From UBA10649 sp963700255 (GTDB taxonomy: Bacteria > Actinomycetota > Actinomycetes > S36-B12), in NCBI GenBank assembly GCA_963700255.1, contig CAVOWW010000024.1, forward strand, positions 124,001-188,000: a stretch of DNA of 64,000 nt, written 5' to 3'. The first letter of the stretch is position 1; each line of letters begins with the position of its first letter. The position numbers and the translations under genes were made by a program. This document shows positions 1 to 8,918 of this stretch, piece after piece. Under the pieces are notes generated by a model. It did no database searches and was not told the DNA's origin. It saw only the letters and a program-made list of their open reading frames with translations.

Positions 1-637
1 CCTCGAGTAGCTGGGCGCGGTGGCCGAGATGGCGCCACGTGTCGACGAGGCGCGTGATGTCGTCGACCGTCGCGCCTCGCCAGAGGGCCGCGTCGAGCAG
101 TGCTGTGCGCCAGCGTGCTGATGCCAGGTCCGCTGCTGCTCCGACCCCCGCCAGCCCTGGACTGACGACCGGCACTCCCCGCACCGTCCGTGTCGTGTCG
201 GCGTCGACCGGTCCGGTGGTGATTCTGATCTTGGGGATGACCAGCCGATGCCGGCTCTCGCGACGAAGGGCCCGCTCATCCCGTCCGGATGATCGCACGA
301 GGTTGAGCTGCTCGGGCGCCGCGAAGGGGAGCGACATGCCGAGTACGAGGGCGGCGGACACCCCGAACGCCCACACGCGGCCATCGGCAGCCGCAGCGGC
401 CGCGGCGAGATCGATGCGGTGGCGTTCGTGTGGATCGGCCGTCTCGGTAAGCGTCCGGAGCGAGTAGACGCCATGACGGAGTCGAACGAGAACCCCCCTG
501 CGCACCATCGCTTCCTGGACGGCATCCGTGACACCGAGCTGAAGCAGTTCACGTCGTCGATGCACGGGGTGCTCGTCGGCGAGCGCCTTCAAGACCGCGG
601 CGGCCGCGTGGACGTTGGTGTCGAGGTGGGCGGACAT
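1..637 (-). CDS. AbiEi-like winged-helix protein, 3' part missing
   Basis: I found this reading frame by translating the minus strand; it is open from an ATG at 637 to the window edge, so the C-terminus is missing. About 212 residues are visible. The N-terminal part (about 20-60) has the segment LQLGVTDAVQEAMVRRGVLV followed by RLRHGVYSL, the usual signature of the AbiEi/type IV toxin-antitoxin antitoxin wHTH domain that heads many actinobacterial proteins of unknown function with a C-terminal DUF559-like nuclease fold. Whether a nuclease domain follows here cannot be seen. No cognate AbiEii nucleotidyltransferase is visible. There is no clear ribosome binding site, so the start is approximate. 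Confidence 0.7.
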   Translation of the reverse strand, partial: MSAHLDTNVHAAAAVLKALADEHPVHRRRELLQLGVTDAVQEAMVRRGVLVRLRHGVYSLRTLTETADPHERHRIDLAAAAAAADGRVWAFGVSAALVLGMSLPFAAPEQLNLVRSSGRDERALRRESRHRLVIPKIRITTGPVDADTTRTVRGVPVVSPGLAGVGAAADLASARWRTALLDAALWRGATVDDITRLVDTWRHLGHRAQLLE

Positions 638-740
638 GGCGGCACTGTGCCGGACCCTGATCCATTCGCGGTGAGGTTGTCCACAGGCCGGGGCGGTCCA
701 ACTCGGCACTTCTCCGCAGGAACCGGTCCGATTCCGCCAA

Positions 741-763
741 CTTGAGCCGGGAAGCGGTTCAAG
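741..763 (-). terminator. Hairpin downstream of AI-2E-type gene
   Basis: Nine-base arms CTTGAGCCG and CGGTTCAAG (one G-T pair) enclose a five-base loop. The hairpin lies 10 bases beyond the stop codon of the minus-strand gene ending at 773. It has no T run, as is common in high-GC actinobacteria. Confidence 0.45.
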
Positions 764-772
764 TCTGTGGGG

Positions 773-1990
773 TCAGTCGGCGTTCCGCTCCACGTAGGGG
801 TGCACCTCGTAGCGCTGTCCGTACGCCTCGAAGATCGCGATGATGATGGCGGCGAGCGGGATGCCGATGATGGCACCGATGGGACCGAAGAGGGCGGCGC
901 CGACGAAGACGGACGCGAGCGCGACGCCGGAGTTGATGTCCATGGTCTTCGTGGAGATGCGCGGGGTGAAGACGTAGTTCTCGATCTGCTGGTACACGGT
1001 CGCGAAGATGACGATCCACAGCACGTCGACCGGGTCGTCGAAGACCGCGAAGAGCGCCGGCAGCGCGACGCCGATGTACGTGCCGATCGTGGGGATGAAC
1101 TGGCTCACGACGCCCGCGAAGATGCCCATCGGGAGCCAGAACGGGATGTCGATCAGGTAGAAGAAGAAGCAGTGGAAGGCGGCCGACAGGGTGGCGAGGG
1201 CCAGCTTCGAGATGACGAACCCGCCGGCCTTCTGGACCGAGATGTCCCAGACCTGGATGAAGACCACCTGGCGGGCCGGCTTCAGCCACGACGCGATCCA
1301 CCGCTTGATGCGCGGCGAGTCCGCCGAGAAGTAGAACGAGAAGACCAGGATCGTGACGAAGTCGAACACGGCGCCCACGATGCCGACCAGGATCGCCAGG
1401 ATGCCGCCCGCGAGGGAGCCGGCGATGTCGGTGGCCTGCTCGGCGGTGAGGTTCAGGTTGTCGAGCAGCCGCTCCGGGTCGATCTCGGCATTGAAGGTCC
1501 GGTTCACCCAGTCGACGATGTCGAGGACCAGGGCCGGGAGCGCCTGCACGAGCTCGACGGTCTGGGCGGCGAGGACGCCGCCGAAGAGGGTGATGAACAG
1601 GCTCAGCAGGCCGAGGGTCGTGAAGGCGACGATCGCGGTCGCGAGCCCGCGCCGCAGGCCGCGGTGGGCCAGGTAGCTCACGATCGGGTCGAACGAGATG
1701 GCGATCAGCCACGCCAGCAGCAGGTTGAACAGGAAGCCGCCGAGAAGCCCCCAGGAGTAGTTGATGATCTGCAGCCCGATGATGGCGAGCACGACCATGA
1801 TCAGGACCCGGCGCAGGGAGCGGGCGTCGAGGGTCACCCGCACCGGTGGTGCCTCCTCCTCGGGCGGCTCAGGCACCTGCCCGGAGACTCGCGGGGGCGG
1901 AGTCGGAAGATGGGCGGATGCAGCGTCGTCGATCGCCGCGTCGACCGCGTTGGGTGTCGCGTCCTCGGTGGCGGGATCCGGCTCGCTCAT
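773..1990 (-). CDS. AI-2E family transporter (PerM/TqsA-like membrane protein)
   Basis: This 405-residue integral membrane protein has a hydrophilic N-terminus of about 70 residues rich in Pro and acidic residues, then hydrophobic helices arranged as in the AI-2E/PerM family (pairs at the start, a large loop, then a C-terminal cluster). The segment GVVSQFIPTIGTYIGVALPA near the end and the final FEAYGQRYEV region match family features. Members export small molecules or act as Na+/H+ antiporters; substrate is unknown here. I chose the ATG at 1990 (MSEPDPAT) because frames extending further upstream run into recO. It is divergent from recO with only 15 bases between starts, so the two promoters must overlap the opposite coding sequences. 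Confidence 0.85.
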   Translation of the reverse strand: MSEPDPATEDATPNAVDAAIDDAASAHLPTPPPRVSGQVPEPPEEEAPPVRVTLDARSLRRVLIMVVLAIIGLQIINYSWGLLGGFLFNLLLAWLIAISFDPIVSYLAHRGLRRGLATAIVAFTTLGLLSLFITLFGGVLAAQTVELVQALPALVLDIVDWVNRTFNAEIDPERLLDNLNLTAEQATDIAGSLAGGILAILVGIVGAVFDFVTILVFSFYFSADSPRIKRWIASWLKPARQVVFIQVWDISVQKAGGFVISKLALATLSAAFHCFFFYLIDIPFWLPMGIFAGVVSQFIPTIGTYIGVALPALFAVFDDPVDVLWIVIFATVYQQIENYVFTPRISTKTMDINSGVALASVFVGAALFGPIGAIIGIPLAAIIIAIFEAYGQRYEVHPYVERNAD

Positions 1991-2005
1991 ACGTGAGAAT
2001 GTAGC

Positions 2006-2743
2006 GTGCCCCTCTACCGCGACGAGGCCATCGTGCTGCGAGCCCAGAAGCTCGGTGAGGCCGATCGCATCGTCACCCTGTTCACCCGCGGGCATGGCCG
2101 CGTGCGGGGCGTGGCGCGTGGCGTGCGCAAGACGTCCAGTCGGATCGGGGCCCGTCTCGAGCCGTTCAGCCATGTCGACGTCCAGCTGTACGAGGGTCGC
2201 TCGCTCGACACGGTGACGCAGGTCGAGTCCATCGCGGCGCACGGGGCGGTCCTCTCGTCGGACTACCCGCGCTGGACTGCTGGGACCGCGATGCTCGAGA
2301 CGGCCGAGCGGCTCACCCCCGAGGAGCGCGAGCCCCTCGTGCCCCAGTTCGCCCTGCTCGTCTCCGGGCTGCGGTCGCTGGTCGCCCGTGAGCACGACCC
2401 CGGCCTGATCCTCGACGCCTACCTGCTGCGGTCCCTGGCGATCGCCGGCCTGGCGCCCTCGTTCGAGGACTGTGCCCGGTGCGGTGCATCAGGGCCGCAC
2501 CGGGCCTTCTCGGTGTCGAGCGGTGGTGTCGTGTGCTCGAGCTGCCGGCCGCCCGGCTCCGCGGCCCCGTCGCCGGCGACCATCGGGCTGCTGGGTGCGC
2601 TGCTCAGCGGTGACTGGCCGCTGGCCGACGACAGCGAGTCACGGGAGCGGCGGGAGGCGAGCGGCCTGGTCGCGGCCTTCCTCCAGTGGCACCTCGAGCG
2701 CGGACTGCGCTCCCTGCCGCTGGTCGACCGGTCAAGTGACTGA
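2006..2743 (+). CDS. recO: DNA repair protein RecO
   Basis: RecO loads RecA on SSB-coated DNA together with RecR in the RecFOR pathway and anneals complementary strands. The 245-residue product starts at a GTG with the canonical MPLYRDEAIVLRAQKLGEAD, the OB-fold region ending in GVRKTSSRIGARLEPF, and a zinc-binding region around residue 155-178 with CARCG and CSSC. Length is normal for actinobacterial RecO. It is followed after 13 bases by uppS, a pairing that is widespread in actinobacteria, so co-transcription is likely. Confidence 0.95.
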   Translation: MPLYRDEAIVLRAQKLGEADRIVTLFTRGHGRVRGVARGVRKTSSRIGARLEPFSHVDVQLYEGRSLDTVTQVESIAAHGAVLSSDYPRWTAGTAMLETAERLTPEEREPLVPQFALLVSGLRSLVAREHDPGLILDAYLLRSLAIAGLAPSFEDCARCGASGPHRAFSVSSGGVVCSSCRPPGSAAPSPATIGLLGALLSGDWPLADDSESRERREASGLVAAFLQWHLERGLRSLPLVDRSSD

Positions 2744-2756
2744 GCGGAGTGTCAGG

Positions 2757-3566
2757 ATGGGAGCCATGTCCCGACGCGCTCCCGCTCCGCGCCGACGTCC
2801 CACCCCGCACCCGTCCGGCGCGATGCCTCCGGTCCTGCCGGCGGACCTCGTCCCCCGACACGTGGCGATAGTGATGGATGGCAATGGACGGTGGGCGAAG
2901 GATCGCGGCCTCCCGCGAACGGCGGGCCACGAGGCCGGCGAGGCGAGCCTGTTCGACTGCGTCGAGGGTGCCATCGAGCTGGGCGTCACCTGGCTGAGCG
3001 CGTACGCGTTCTCGACGGAGAACTGGAAGCGTTCCCCCGAGGAGGTCCGGTTCCTCATGGGCTTCAACCGCGACGTCATCCGTCGGCGTCGTGACGAGAT
3101 GAACGAGCTCGGTGTCCGGGTGCGCTGGGCCGGACGGCGCCCGCGGCTCTGGCGCAGCGTCATCAACGAGCTCGAGGAGGCCGAGGAGCTGACCAAGGCC
3201 AACCGCACCCTGACGCTGACCATGTGCGTCAACTACGGCGGACGTGCCGAGATCGCCGACGCGGCCGCAGCGATGGCGCGCGACGTCCGATCCGGCCGGC
3301 TGGATCCTGATCGCATCGACGAGCGGATGTTCCACCGCTACCTCGACGAGCCGGACATGCCGGACGTCGACCTCTTCGTCCGCTCGTCCGGTGAGCAGCG
3401 CACGAGCAACTTCCTGCTGTGGCAGTCGGCATACGCTGAGCTGGTGTTCCTCGACACCCTGTGGCCCGACTTCGACCGGCGCCACCTGTGGCATGCGTGC
3501 GAGCTGTACGCCTCGCGCGACCGACGGTACGGAGGCGCGGTCCCGAACCCGCCTCCCTCAGGCTGA
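2757..3566 (+). CDS. uppS: Isoprenyl transferase (cis-prenyl diphosphate synthase)
   Basis: This enzyme condenses isopentenyl diphosphate onto an allylic primer in cis to make the polyprenyl diphosphate carrier for peptidoglycan and wall polymers. The 269-residue product has the catalytic P-loop HVAIVMDGNGRWAKDRGLPR, the FSTENWKR segment, and the C-terminal RSSGEQRTSNFLLWQSAYAE motif with its substrate-binding Arg and Ser. A GGAG at 2746-2749 fits the ATG at 2757 with 7 bases between, better than the internal ATG at 2766. It lies directly after recO. Confidence 0.95.
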   Translation: MGAMSRRAPAPRRRPTPHPSGAMPPVLPADLVPRHVAIVMDGNGRWAKDRGLPRTAGHEAGEASLFDCVEGAIELGVTWLSAYAFSTENWKRSPEEVRFLMGFNRDVIRRRRDEMNELGVRVRWAGRRPRLWRSVINELEEAEELTKANRTLTLTMCVNYGGRAEIADAAAAMARDVRSGRLDPDRIDERMFHRYLDEPDMPDVDLFVRSSGEQRTSNFLLWQSAYAELVFLDTLWPDFDRRHLWHACELYASRDRRYGGAVPNPPPSG

Positions 3567-3578
3567 CGAGCTGCCGGC

Positions 3579-4562
3579 GTGACGAGCACTGAGGCCCGAC
3601 CTGCCCGCCGCCTGCGCGTCAGCGGGCTGGAGATCCTGCTCGTACTCGCTGTCCTCCTCGTCATCGGCCAGAGATGGCTCGTGGACGTCTTCGACGTGCC
3701 TGCCCTTCAGACCGGCGCCACCGTCTTCGTCTCGATCTTCGTCCAGGCACTGCCCTTCCTCGTCCTGGGCGTCCTGCTCTCCGCAGCGATCTCCGCGTTC
3801 GTCCCGGCCAGCTTCTGGACGCGGGCGCTGCCCAGCAACCGCGCGCTCGCGGTGCCCGTGGCAGGGGCCTGCGGCATGGTGCTGCCGGGATGCGAGTGCG
3901 CGTCGGTCCCTGTGGCGGGCGCTCTCATGGCGCGTGGCGTGACCCCCGCGGCGGCGTTGGCCTTCCTGCTGTCCGCCCCCGCCATCAATCCCATCGTGCT
4001 GGTCTCCACCTACGTCGCATTCCCGGACGATCCGGCGATGGTCGTCGCTCGGCTCCTCGCATCCTTCGGGACTGCCGTGATCATGGGCTGGCTCTGGCTG
4101 CGCTTCGGTCGGGGTGAGTGGCTGCGCATGCCGGGCCGATCGCATCTCGAGGGCACGTCGTCCTGGCACACCTTCCGGCTCACGGCGACCCATGACTTCG
4201 TGCATGCGGGGGGATTCCTCGTCATCGGTGGTCTCGCAGCGGCGGTGTTCAACGTCGCCATGCCGCCGGAGCTGCTCCAGACCCTGTCGGAGAACCCATG
4301 GCTCGCGATCCTCGTGATGGCGCTGCTGGCAGTGGTGCTGTCCATCTGCTCTGAGGCCGATGCCTTCGTCGCCGCCAGCTTCACCTCCTTCTCCCTGACC
4401 GCCCGACTCGCCTTCCTCGTCGTCGGGCCGATGATCGACCTCAAGCTGATGTCCATGCAGGCAGGAGTCTTCGGCCGGGCCTTCGCCGTGCGTTTCGCGC
4501 CCACGACGTTCGCCGTGGCCGTCCTGCTGAGCTCACTCGTCGGGTGGTGGCTGCTGACATGA
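3579..4562 (+). CDS. Permease of the UPF0718/COG0701 family (YcgR/YraQ-like)
   Basis: A 327-residue multi-spanning membrane protein. The segment GCECASVPVAGALMARGVT followed by a hydrophobic stretch with SAPAINPIVL is the hallmark of COG0701 permeases, and a second inverted copy lies near CSEADAFVAASF. The transported substrate is unknown for the family, though members occur with metal and arsenic genes. It starts at GTG 3579 just 12 bases after uppS and overlaps its partner by ATGA. The TIGR03943-type partner and the zinc genes downstream suggest a metal-related role, which is inference. Confidence 0.85.
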   Translation: MTSTEARPARRLRVSGLEILLVLAVLLVIGQRWLVDVFDVPALQTGATVFVSIFVQALPFLVLGVLLSAAISAFVPASFWTRALPSNRALAVPVAGACGMVLPGCECASVPVAGALMARGVTPAAALAFLLSAPAINPIVLVSTYVAFPDDPAMVVARLLASFGTAVIMGWLWLRFGRGEWLRMPGRSHLEGTSSWHTFRLTATHDFVHAGGFLVIGGLAAAVFNVAMPPELLQTLSENPWLAILVMALLAVVLSICSEADAFVAASFTSFSLTARLAFLVVGPMIDLKLMSMQAGVFGRAFAVRFAPTTFAVAVLLSSLVGWWLLT

Positions 4563-5308
4563 GCAGGGAGCTCCAGGGGATCGTCCTCGTCCTCGTCGGG
4601 ATCGTCACCCTCCGCATCTCCTGGGGGACGGCCTACCTCAACTACGTCAAGGAGGGGATGCGGCCGTGGCTGCTGCTCTCCGGGACGGTGCTCGTGGTGC
4701 TGGGCGTGCTGGCCATCGTCGACGTCCTGCGCGGGAGAGGTGACGAGCCCGACCTGCATGACGTGGACGAGGGCCCGGCCGAGGAGGGCGATGTCCACGA
4801 TGACGGCCACCACCACGGCGGTCCGCGTGCGGCCTGGCTGCTGCTGCTGCCGGTGGCGACGCTCTTCCTCGTCGCGCCTCCGGCGCTCGGGTCCTATGCG
4901 GCGGCGCGGGACATCACGAACTCGGTCCCGGCTGGCCTGGCTCTGCCTCCACTGCCGGTCGGGGACCCAGTCGAGATGTACCTCTCGGACTACGTGACGC
5001 GGGCGGTGTGGGAGGAGGGCGCCAGCCTCGAGGGGCGCACGGTGGAGCTGACCGGCTTCGTGCTGCCGACCGACGACGGGTGGCAGCTGGCCCGGCTCCA
5101 GATCGCCTGCTGCGCCGCGGATGCGTTCGCCTCCAAGGTTCAGCCGATCGACCTGCCGGACGGAGCGCTGGACCTGCCCGGGGACACGTGGGTCACGTTG
5201 ACCGGCACATGGGTTCCCGGCGAGGGCGCTCCGACCGTGTACAGCGTCCCCCTGCTGAAGGTGAGCTCCCTGGAGCTGGTGCCGCCACCCGAGAACCCCT
5301 ACGACTGA
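4559..5308 (+). CDS. TIGR03943-type putative permease subunit (YcgQ-like)
   Basis: The 249-residue product has two N-terminal membrane helices, an Asp/Glu/His-rich loop (around residues 58-88, with runs such as DDGHHHGG that could bind metal), a third helix, and an extracytoplasmic C-terminal domain with the TGFVLP and QIACCAADA segments typical of the YcgQ family. The start ATG overlaps the stop of the upstream permease (ATGA), so translation is coupled and the two probably form one complex. I chose this ATG over one 15 bases earlier because of the overlap. Function unknown; a zinc or other metal link is inferred from the loop and the adjacent zur-znu cluster. Confidence 0.8.
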   Translation: MSRELQGIVLVLVGIVTLRISWGTAYLNYVKEGMRPWLLLSGTVLVVLGVLAIVDVLRGRGDEPDLHDVDEGPAEEGDVHDDGHHHGGPRAAWLLLLPVATLFLVAPPALGSYAAARDITNSVPAGLALPPLPVGDPVEMYLSDYVTRAVWEEGASLEGRTVELTGFVLPTDDGWQLARLQIACCAADAFASKVQPIDLPDGALDLPGDTWVTLTGTWVPGEGAPTVYSVPLLKVSSLELVPPPENPYD

Positions 5309-5373
5309 GCTGAGCCGGCGGCCGACGAGCAGCTGGCGGGCTCATGGCGCTGCCGCTGCGGGGCTCGCTCCGC

Positions 5374-5778
5374 TCACTCCTCGCTGCAGTCGCGGCACAG
5401 CCCGAACAGCTCCAGGGTGTGGCTGATCTCCGTGAAGCCGTGCTCGCGCGCGATCGAGTCCGCCCAGGTCTCGACGGCCGGGCCGGCGATCTCCACCGTG
5501 CGGCCGCACGACCGGCAGACGAGGTGATGGTGATGCTCGGGGCTGCACCGTCGGTACACGGTCTCGCCGTCGTCGGTGACCAGCAGGTCCACCTCGCCGG
5601 CATCGGCCAGCGCCTGCAGCGACCGGTAGACGGTCGTGAGGCCCACCGAGTCGCCCTGATGCCGCAGCAGGTCGTGCAGCTGCTGGGCCGACATGAACTC
5701 GTCGCGGCCCTCGAGGGCCGCCTTGACCGCGGTGCGCTGGCGCGTCTGGCGCACGGGTGCTGCGGCGTGCTCGGTCAT
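5374..5778 (-). CDS. zur: Fur-family zinc uptake regulator (Zur)
   Basis: The 134-residue protein has a winged helix (residues about 10-80, with VGLTTVYRSLQALADAGEV), the HHHHLVCRSCG metal site and a second CRDC pair, giving the four-Cys structural zinc site of Fur-family proteins. With zinc bound, Zur represses uptake genes. The assignment to Zur rather than Fur rests on location: its ATG overlaps the stop of znuB (ATGA), and znuC and znuA lie upstream in the same direction, with a Zur-type box before znuA. Zur is thus likely autoregulated through the operon promoter. Confidence 0.88.
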   Translation of the reverse strand: MTEHAAAPVRQTRQRTAVKAALEGRDEFMSAQQLHDLLRHQGDSVGLTTVYRSLQALADAGEVDLLVTDDGETVYRRCSPEHHHHLVCRSCGRTVEIAGPAVETWADSIAREHGFTEISHTLELFGLCRDCSEE

Positions 5779-6602
5779 GTCGCCTCCCGGCGGCGTCGTC
5801 GGATGGGGACGGCGACGACCGCGAGGATCGCGAAGCTCAGCAGCGCGAACAGCACGATCGTCGGGCCTGGGGGCACCTCGACGTAGAACGAGCCGACGAG
5901 CCCGGCGAGGCTGGCCGCGAGTCCGAGCACGATCGCCAGCACGGCCGTGGCCCGGAACGACCGCGTCACCTGCTGCGCGGCGGCGACCGGGACGATCATG
6001 ATGGCGCTGACGAGCAGCAGTCCGACCACGCGCATGCCCACGACCACGACGACCGCGGCCAGGACGGCCATCAGGGTGCTCATCACCCGAACCCGGATCC
6101 CCTGCACCGCTGCGATGTCAGGGTCGAGGCTCACCGCGAACAGCTCGCGGCCCAGGACCGCGATGACCGCGACCACACCGAGGCACAGGACGACCAGCGC
6201 CCAGATGTCTCCCTCGGCAACCGTCGACAGTGACCCGAACAGGTAGGCGTTCAGCGACGACGAGGCCTTTCCCGGTGCGAGCGACGCGAACAGCACGCCG
6301 CCGGCGATGCCGCCGTAGAAGAGCAGCGCCAGGGCGACGTCGCCCGCGGTGCGCGAGCGGTACCGGATGAACTCGATGAGGAAGGCCCCGATCACGGCGG
6401 CCGCCATGGCGGTCGGGACAGGTGCGGTGCCGAGCAGGAAGGCGAGCCCCACGCCGGTGAGGGCGACGTGGCCCATGCCGTCGCCGAGGAGCGCGAGGCG
6501 GCGCTGCACGAGGAAGACCCCGATCAGCGGGGCGATGAGGCCCACGAGGGCGGCGGCGATGAGCGCGCGCCGCATGAAGTCGAACTCGAGGATGGCGATC
6601 AC
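5775..6602 (-). CDS. znuB: Zinc ABC transporter permease
   Basis: A 275-residue membrane protein of the ABC-3 family, with about eight helices and the segment RRLALLGDGMGHVALTGVGL that contacts the ATPase, plus DPDIAAVQGIRV. It moves zinc (or manganese) across the membrane with ZnuC and ZnuA. Starts at GTG 6602, overlapping the znuC stop by four bases (GTGA), and its own stop overlaps the zur ATG. A longer frame runs upstream into znuC but is only a shadow of that gene. Confidence 0.92.
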   Translation of the reverse strand: MIAILEFDFMRRALIAAALVGLIAPLIGVFLVQRRLALLGDGMGHVALTGVGLAFLLGTAPVPTAMAAAVIGAFLIEFIRYRSRTAGDVALALLFYGGIAGGVLFASLAPGKASSSLNAYLFGSLSTVAEGDIWALVVLCLGVVAVIAVLGRELFAVSLDPDIAAVQGIRVRVMSTLMAVLAAVVVVVGMRVVGLLLVSAIMIVPVAAAQQVTRSFRATAVLAIVLGLAASLAGLVGSFYVEVPPGPTIVLFALLSFAILAVVAVPIRRRRREAT

Positions 6603-7399
6603 GGCTCGAGCCCGACAACGCTGGGGGTGTCGCCATCGACCTCGTGGTGGTGGACGTGGTCGTGCAGGAGCTGGCCGGGCACGGGGGGAGGGCCGTCGAA
6701 GACGACGGACCCCCGGTGGGCGGAGCCGAGGACGACGGCCCTGGTGATCAGGTGCGAGATGCCGGTGAGCTCGTGCGTCACCACGATGACCGTCGTGCCC
6801 TGCCCGTGCAGGCGGGCCAGCAGCTCGGTCAGCTGGGCGAGGTTCGCGGCGTCGACCCCCGCCGTCGGCTCGTCCATGACGAGCAGGTCGGCGCCGCTGG
6901 CCAGGGCGCGGGCGATCAGGACCCGCCGCTGCTGCCCTCCCGACAGGGTGTCGAGGCGAGCATGGCGCTTGGCCCACAGCCCCACGTCGGTGAGTGCGGT
7001 CTCGGCCGCCGCGCGCTGCGCCCGGGTGAACGGCCGCCACCGCCGCCGGGGGGAGATCAGGCCGCTCAGCACCGTCTCCCACACGGAGACCGGGATGCTG
7101 GTAGCGCCCGGGAGCCGCTGCGGGACCAACGCGATCCGCTGCCAGGACCGGAAGCGGGACAGCGGCTCGCCGAACAGCCGGACGCTGCCGTGGCTGGTGT
7201 CCTGCAGGCCGAGGATCGCTCGCACGAGGGTCGTCTTGCCGCTCCCGTTGGGTCCGAGCAGGGCGACGAACTCGCCGGGGCCGATGCTCAGGTCGACGTC
7301 CTCGAGGACGTGCTCCCCGTCGAACTCCACGCACAGACGAGAGACGCCGACGACCTCGTCGGTCGCGGCGTCCTCGCCATGCGGGTGGTCGTGGGTCAT
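6599..7399 (-). CDS. znuC: Zinc ABC transporter ATP-binding protein
   Basis: The 266-residue ATPase has Walker A GPNGSGKTT (around residue 50), a Q-loop VPQR, the ABC signature LSGGQQRR, Walker B LLVMDEP and the H-loop VTHE. The ends are His-rich: MTHDHPHG at the start and LLHDHVHHHEVDG near the end, which may bind zinc. The gene overlaps znuA (ATGA) upstream and znuB (GTGA) downstream, so all four genes of the cluster are translationally coupled. Confidence 0.93.
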   Translation of the reverse strand: MTHDHPHGEDAATDEVVGVSRLCVEFDGEHVLEDVDLSIGPGEFVALLGPNGSGKTTLVRAILGLQDTSHGSVRLFGEPLSRFRSWQRIALVPQRLPGATSIPVSVWETVLSGLISPRRRWRPFTRAQRAAAETALTDVGLWAKRHARLDTLSGGQQRRVLIARALASGADLLVMDEPTAGVDAANLAQLTELLARLHGQGTTVIVVTHELTGISHLITRAVVLGSAHRGSVVFDGPPPVPGQLLHDHVHHHEVDGDTPSVVGLEP

Positions 7400-8361
7400 G
7401 TGCAGGATTGTCCCGCAATCAGGGTCGCGAGGTTGTCCGCCATGACGGTCGAGTAGTCACCGGTCGATCCCTCGACCAGGCCCTCGAGCGGATCGAGCAC
7501 GGCGGTCTGGGCGCCGGTCTCGTCGGCGATGGTCTGGGCGACCTTGGGGTCGACGAGCGTCTCGTAGTAGATCGTCGAGATGTCGTTCGCCCGCACGAGG
7601 TCGGCGACCTCGCGCATCCGGGCCGGGCTGGGCTCGGCCTCGGGAGACAGTCCCGAGATGCCCACCTGGGTGAGGTCGTAGGCGGCCGCGAGGTAGCCGA
7701 AGGCCTCGTGGCTCACGACGAGGTCGCGGGAGGCGCACTGTGCCAGGCCCTCGGCGAACTGGGCGTCGAGGTCGTTCATCGCCTGGGCGAACGCGGTCGA
7801 GTCGCCCTCGACGGTCGCGGCGGCGTCAGGGGAGAGCTCGGCGATCCGCTGGCCGATCAGGGTCCCGATGGCGGCCATGTTGGCGGGGTCGAGCCACACG
7901 TGCGGGTCGTTCGCCCCCTCCTCCTCGGAGTGGGCCTCGCCCTCCTCCTCGGAGTGGGCCTCGCCGGCGAGCAGGGTCAGGCCCGCGGAGACGTCGATCG
8001 CGCGGTCGGCGGCCTGCTGCGCGATCGCCTCGTCGACGGCGGGCTGGAAGCCCTTGATGTACAGGACGAGATCGGCGGAGGCGATCTCGGCGACCTGCGC
8101 GGCAGTGAGCTCCAGGTCGTGCGGCTCGACGCCGGGCGGGGTGAGCGACGTGACGGTCACGGCATCGCCGCCGACCTGGCCGGCGGCGTACTCGAGCGGG
8201 TAGAACGCGGCCACGACCGAGACGGGACCGCCGTCGCCGCCAGCCGCGACCGTCGGCGCCGCCTCGTCGGTGCTGGCGGTGCTGCCGCAGGCGCTCAGCA
8301 GCAGGGCGCCGGCAGCAAGGGCGACGGGGAGGGCCGTGCGTCGGGCGCGTCGGATCGTCAT
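7396..8361 (-). CDS. znuA: Zinc ABC transporter substrate-binding lipoprotein
   Basis: The 321-residue protein has a lipoprotein signal peptide ending in LLLSAC, then the cluster A-I metal-binding fold: FYPLEYAA, the GVEPHDLELT His ligand, DPHVWLDP and a later VVSHEAFGYLAAAYDL. The metal loop around residues 133-148 is an exact tandem repeat GEAHSEEE-GEAHSEEE, a short His/Glu-rich version of the loop seen in other ZnuA proteins, which helps capture zinc. First gene of the znuA-znuC-znuB-zur cluster. A Zur-type box lies about 20 bases before its start. Confidence 0.93.
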   Translation of the reverse strand: MTIRRARRTALPVALAAGALLLSACGSTASTDEAAPTVAAGGDGGPVSVVAAFYPLEYAAGQVGGDAVTVTSLTPPGVEPHDLELTAAQVAEIASADLVLYIKGFQPAVDEAIAQQAADRAIDVSAGLTLLAGEAHSEEEGEAHSEEEGANDPHVWLDPANMAAIGTLIGQRIAELSPDAAATVEGDSTAFAQAMNDLDAQFAEGLAQCASRDLVVSHEAFGYLAAAYDLTQVGISGLSPEAEPSPARMREVADLVRANDISTIYYETLVDPKVAQTIADETGAQTAVLDPLEGLVEGSTGDYSTVMADNLATLIAGQSCT

Positions 8362-8380
8362 GAGCCGAGACTAGGCTTAA

Positions 8381-8396
8381 CGAAAATGATTGTCAA
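8381..8396. promoter_or_regulatory. Zur box before znuA
   Basis: The sequence CGAAAATGATTGTCAA is an imperfect palindrome around G8388, matching the actinobacterial Zur consensus (TGAAAATGATTTTCA-like). It shares the core GAAAATGATTGTCA with a second site at 11433-11454. It lies between the znuA start and the end of the neighbouring gene, in unusually AT-rich DNA for this genome. Confidence 0.85.
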
Positions 8397-8413
8397 AACC
8401 AAGAAGGACGCGG

Positions 8414-8857
8414 TCAGAACCGTCCCATGAACTTCAGGACGACGATGCCGAGCAGGGCGGCCACCACGAGCACCCGGAAGACGCGGGAGCCCGGCGTCAG
8501 GGCCGGCCAGGACAGCGCGGTGAGCCAGGCGATGAACAGCCAGACGATGAACAGCAGGATGCCGCCGACCCAGGCCAGCGGTCCGGTGAGGATCAGCCCG
8601 CCGAAGAGGAGGATCGCCGGGGCCACGACGATGAGCCAGCGCGGCATGCCGTGCAGGGTGCGGATCAGGGGGAAGCTCCGCTCCTCGAACCGCTTGCGGC
8701 CGCTGGACGGGGCGGCCGACCGGGCGCCCATCAACGGGCGGTCGGAGGACGAGCCCGGCTTCCCCGAGCCGGGGGGCGGCGGCGGACCGCCCGGGCCGCG
8801 GACGCCCTGCGGCATCGAGTCCTTCTTGCGGGGCTGGTCGCCCTTGCTGCCTGCCAT
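8414..8857 (-). CDS. DUF6703-like small membrane protein
   Basis: A 147-residue protein with a basic, Pro/Gly-rich N-terminal half (including a run of five prolines) and then three hydrophobic helices from about residue 73 to the end, separated by short loops. This layout resembles actinobacterial proteins annotated DUF6703; no function is known. ATG 8857 is chosen because the frame further upstream overlaps the divergent gene at 8919. Its stop lies only 18 bases from the Zur box of znuA. Confidence 0.7.
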   Translation of the reverse strand: MAGSKGDQPRKKDSMPQGVRGPGGPPPPPGSGKPGSSSDRPLMGARSAAPSSGRKRFEERSFPLIRTLHGMPRWLIVVAPAILLFGGLILTGPLAWVGGILLFIVWLFIAWLTALSWPALTPGSRVFRVLVVAALLGIVVLKFMGRF

Positions 8858-8918
8858 GTGACGCTCCGACGAGGGTTGCCGCCGGCGCGACGACCGGGCG
8901 GAGGCTAGCGTTCGTGAG

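Noticed and set aside
5775..7418. Single long fused zinc permease frame
   Set aside because: The upstream 270 residues are the wrong frame of znuC; the real permease begins at GTG 6602 within a GTGA overlap.
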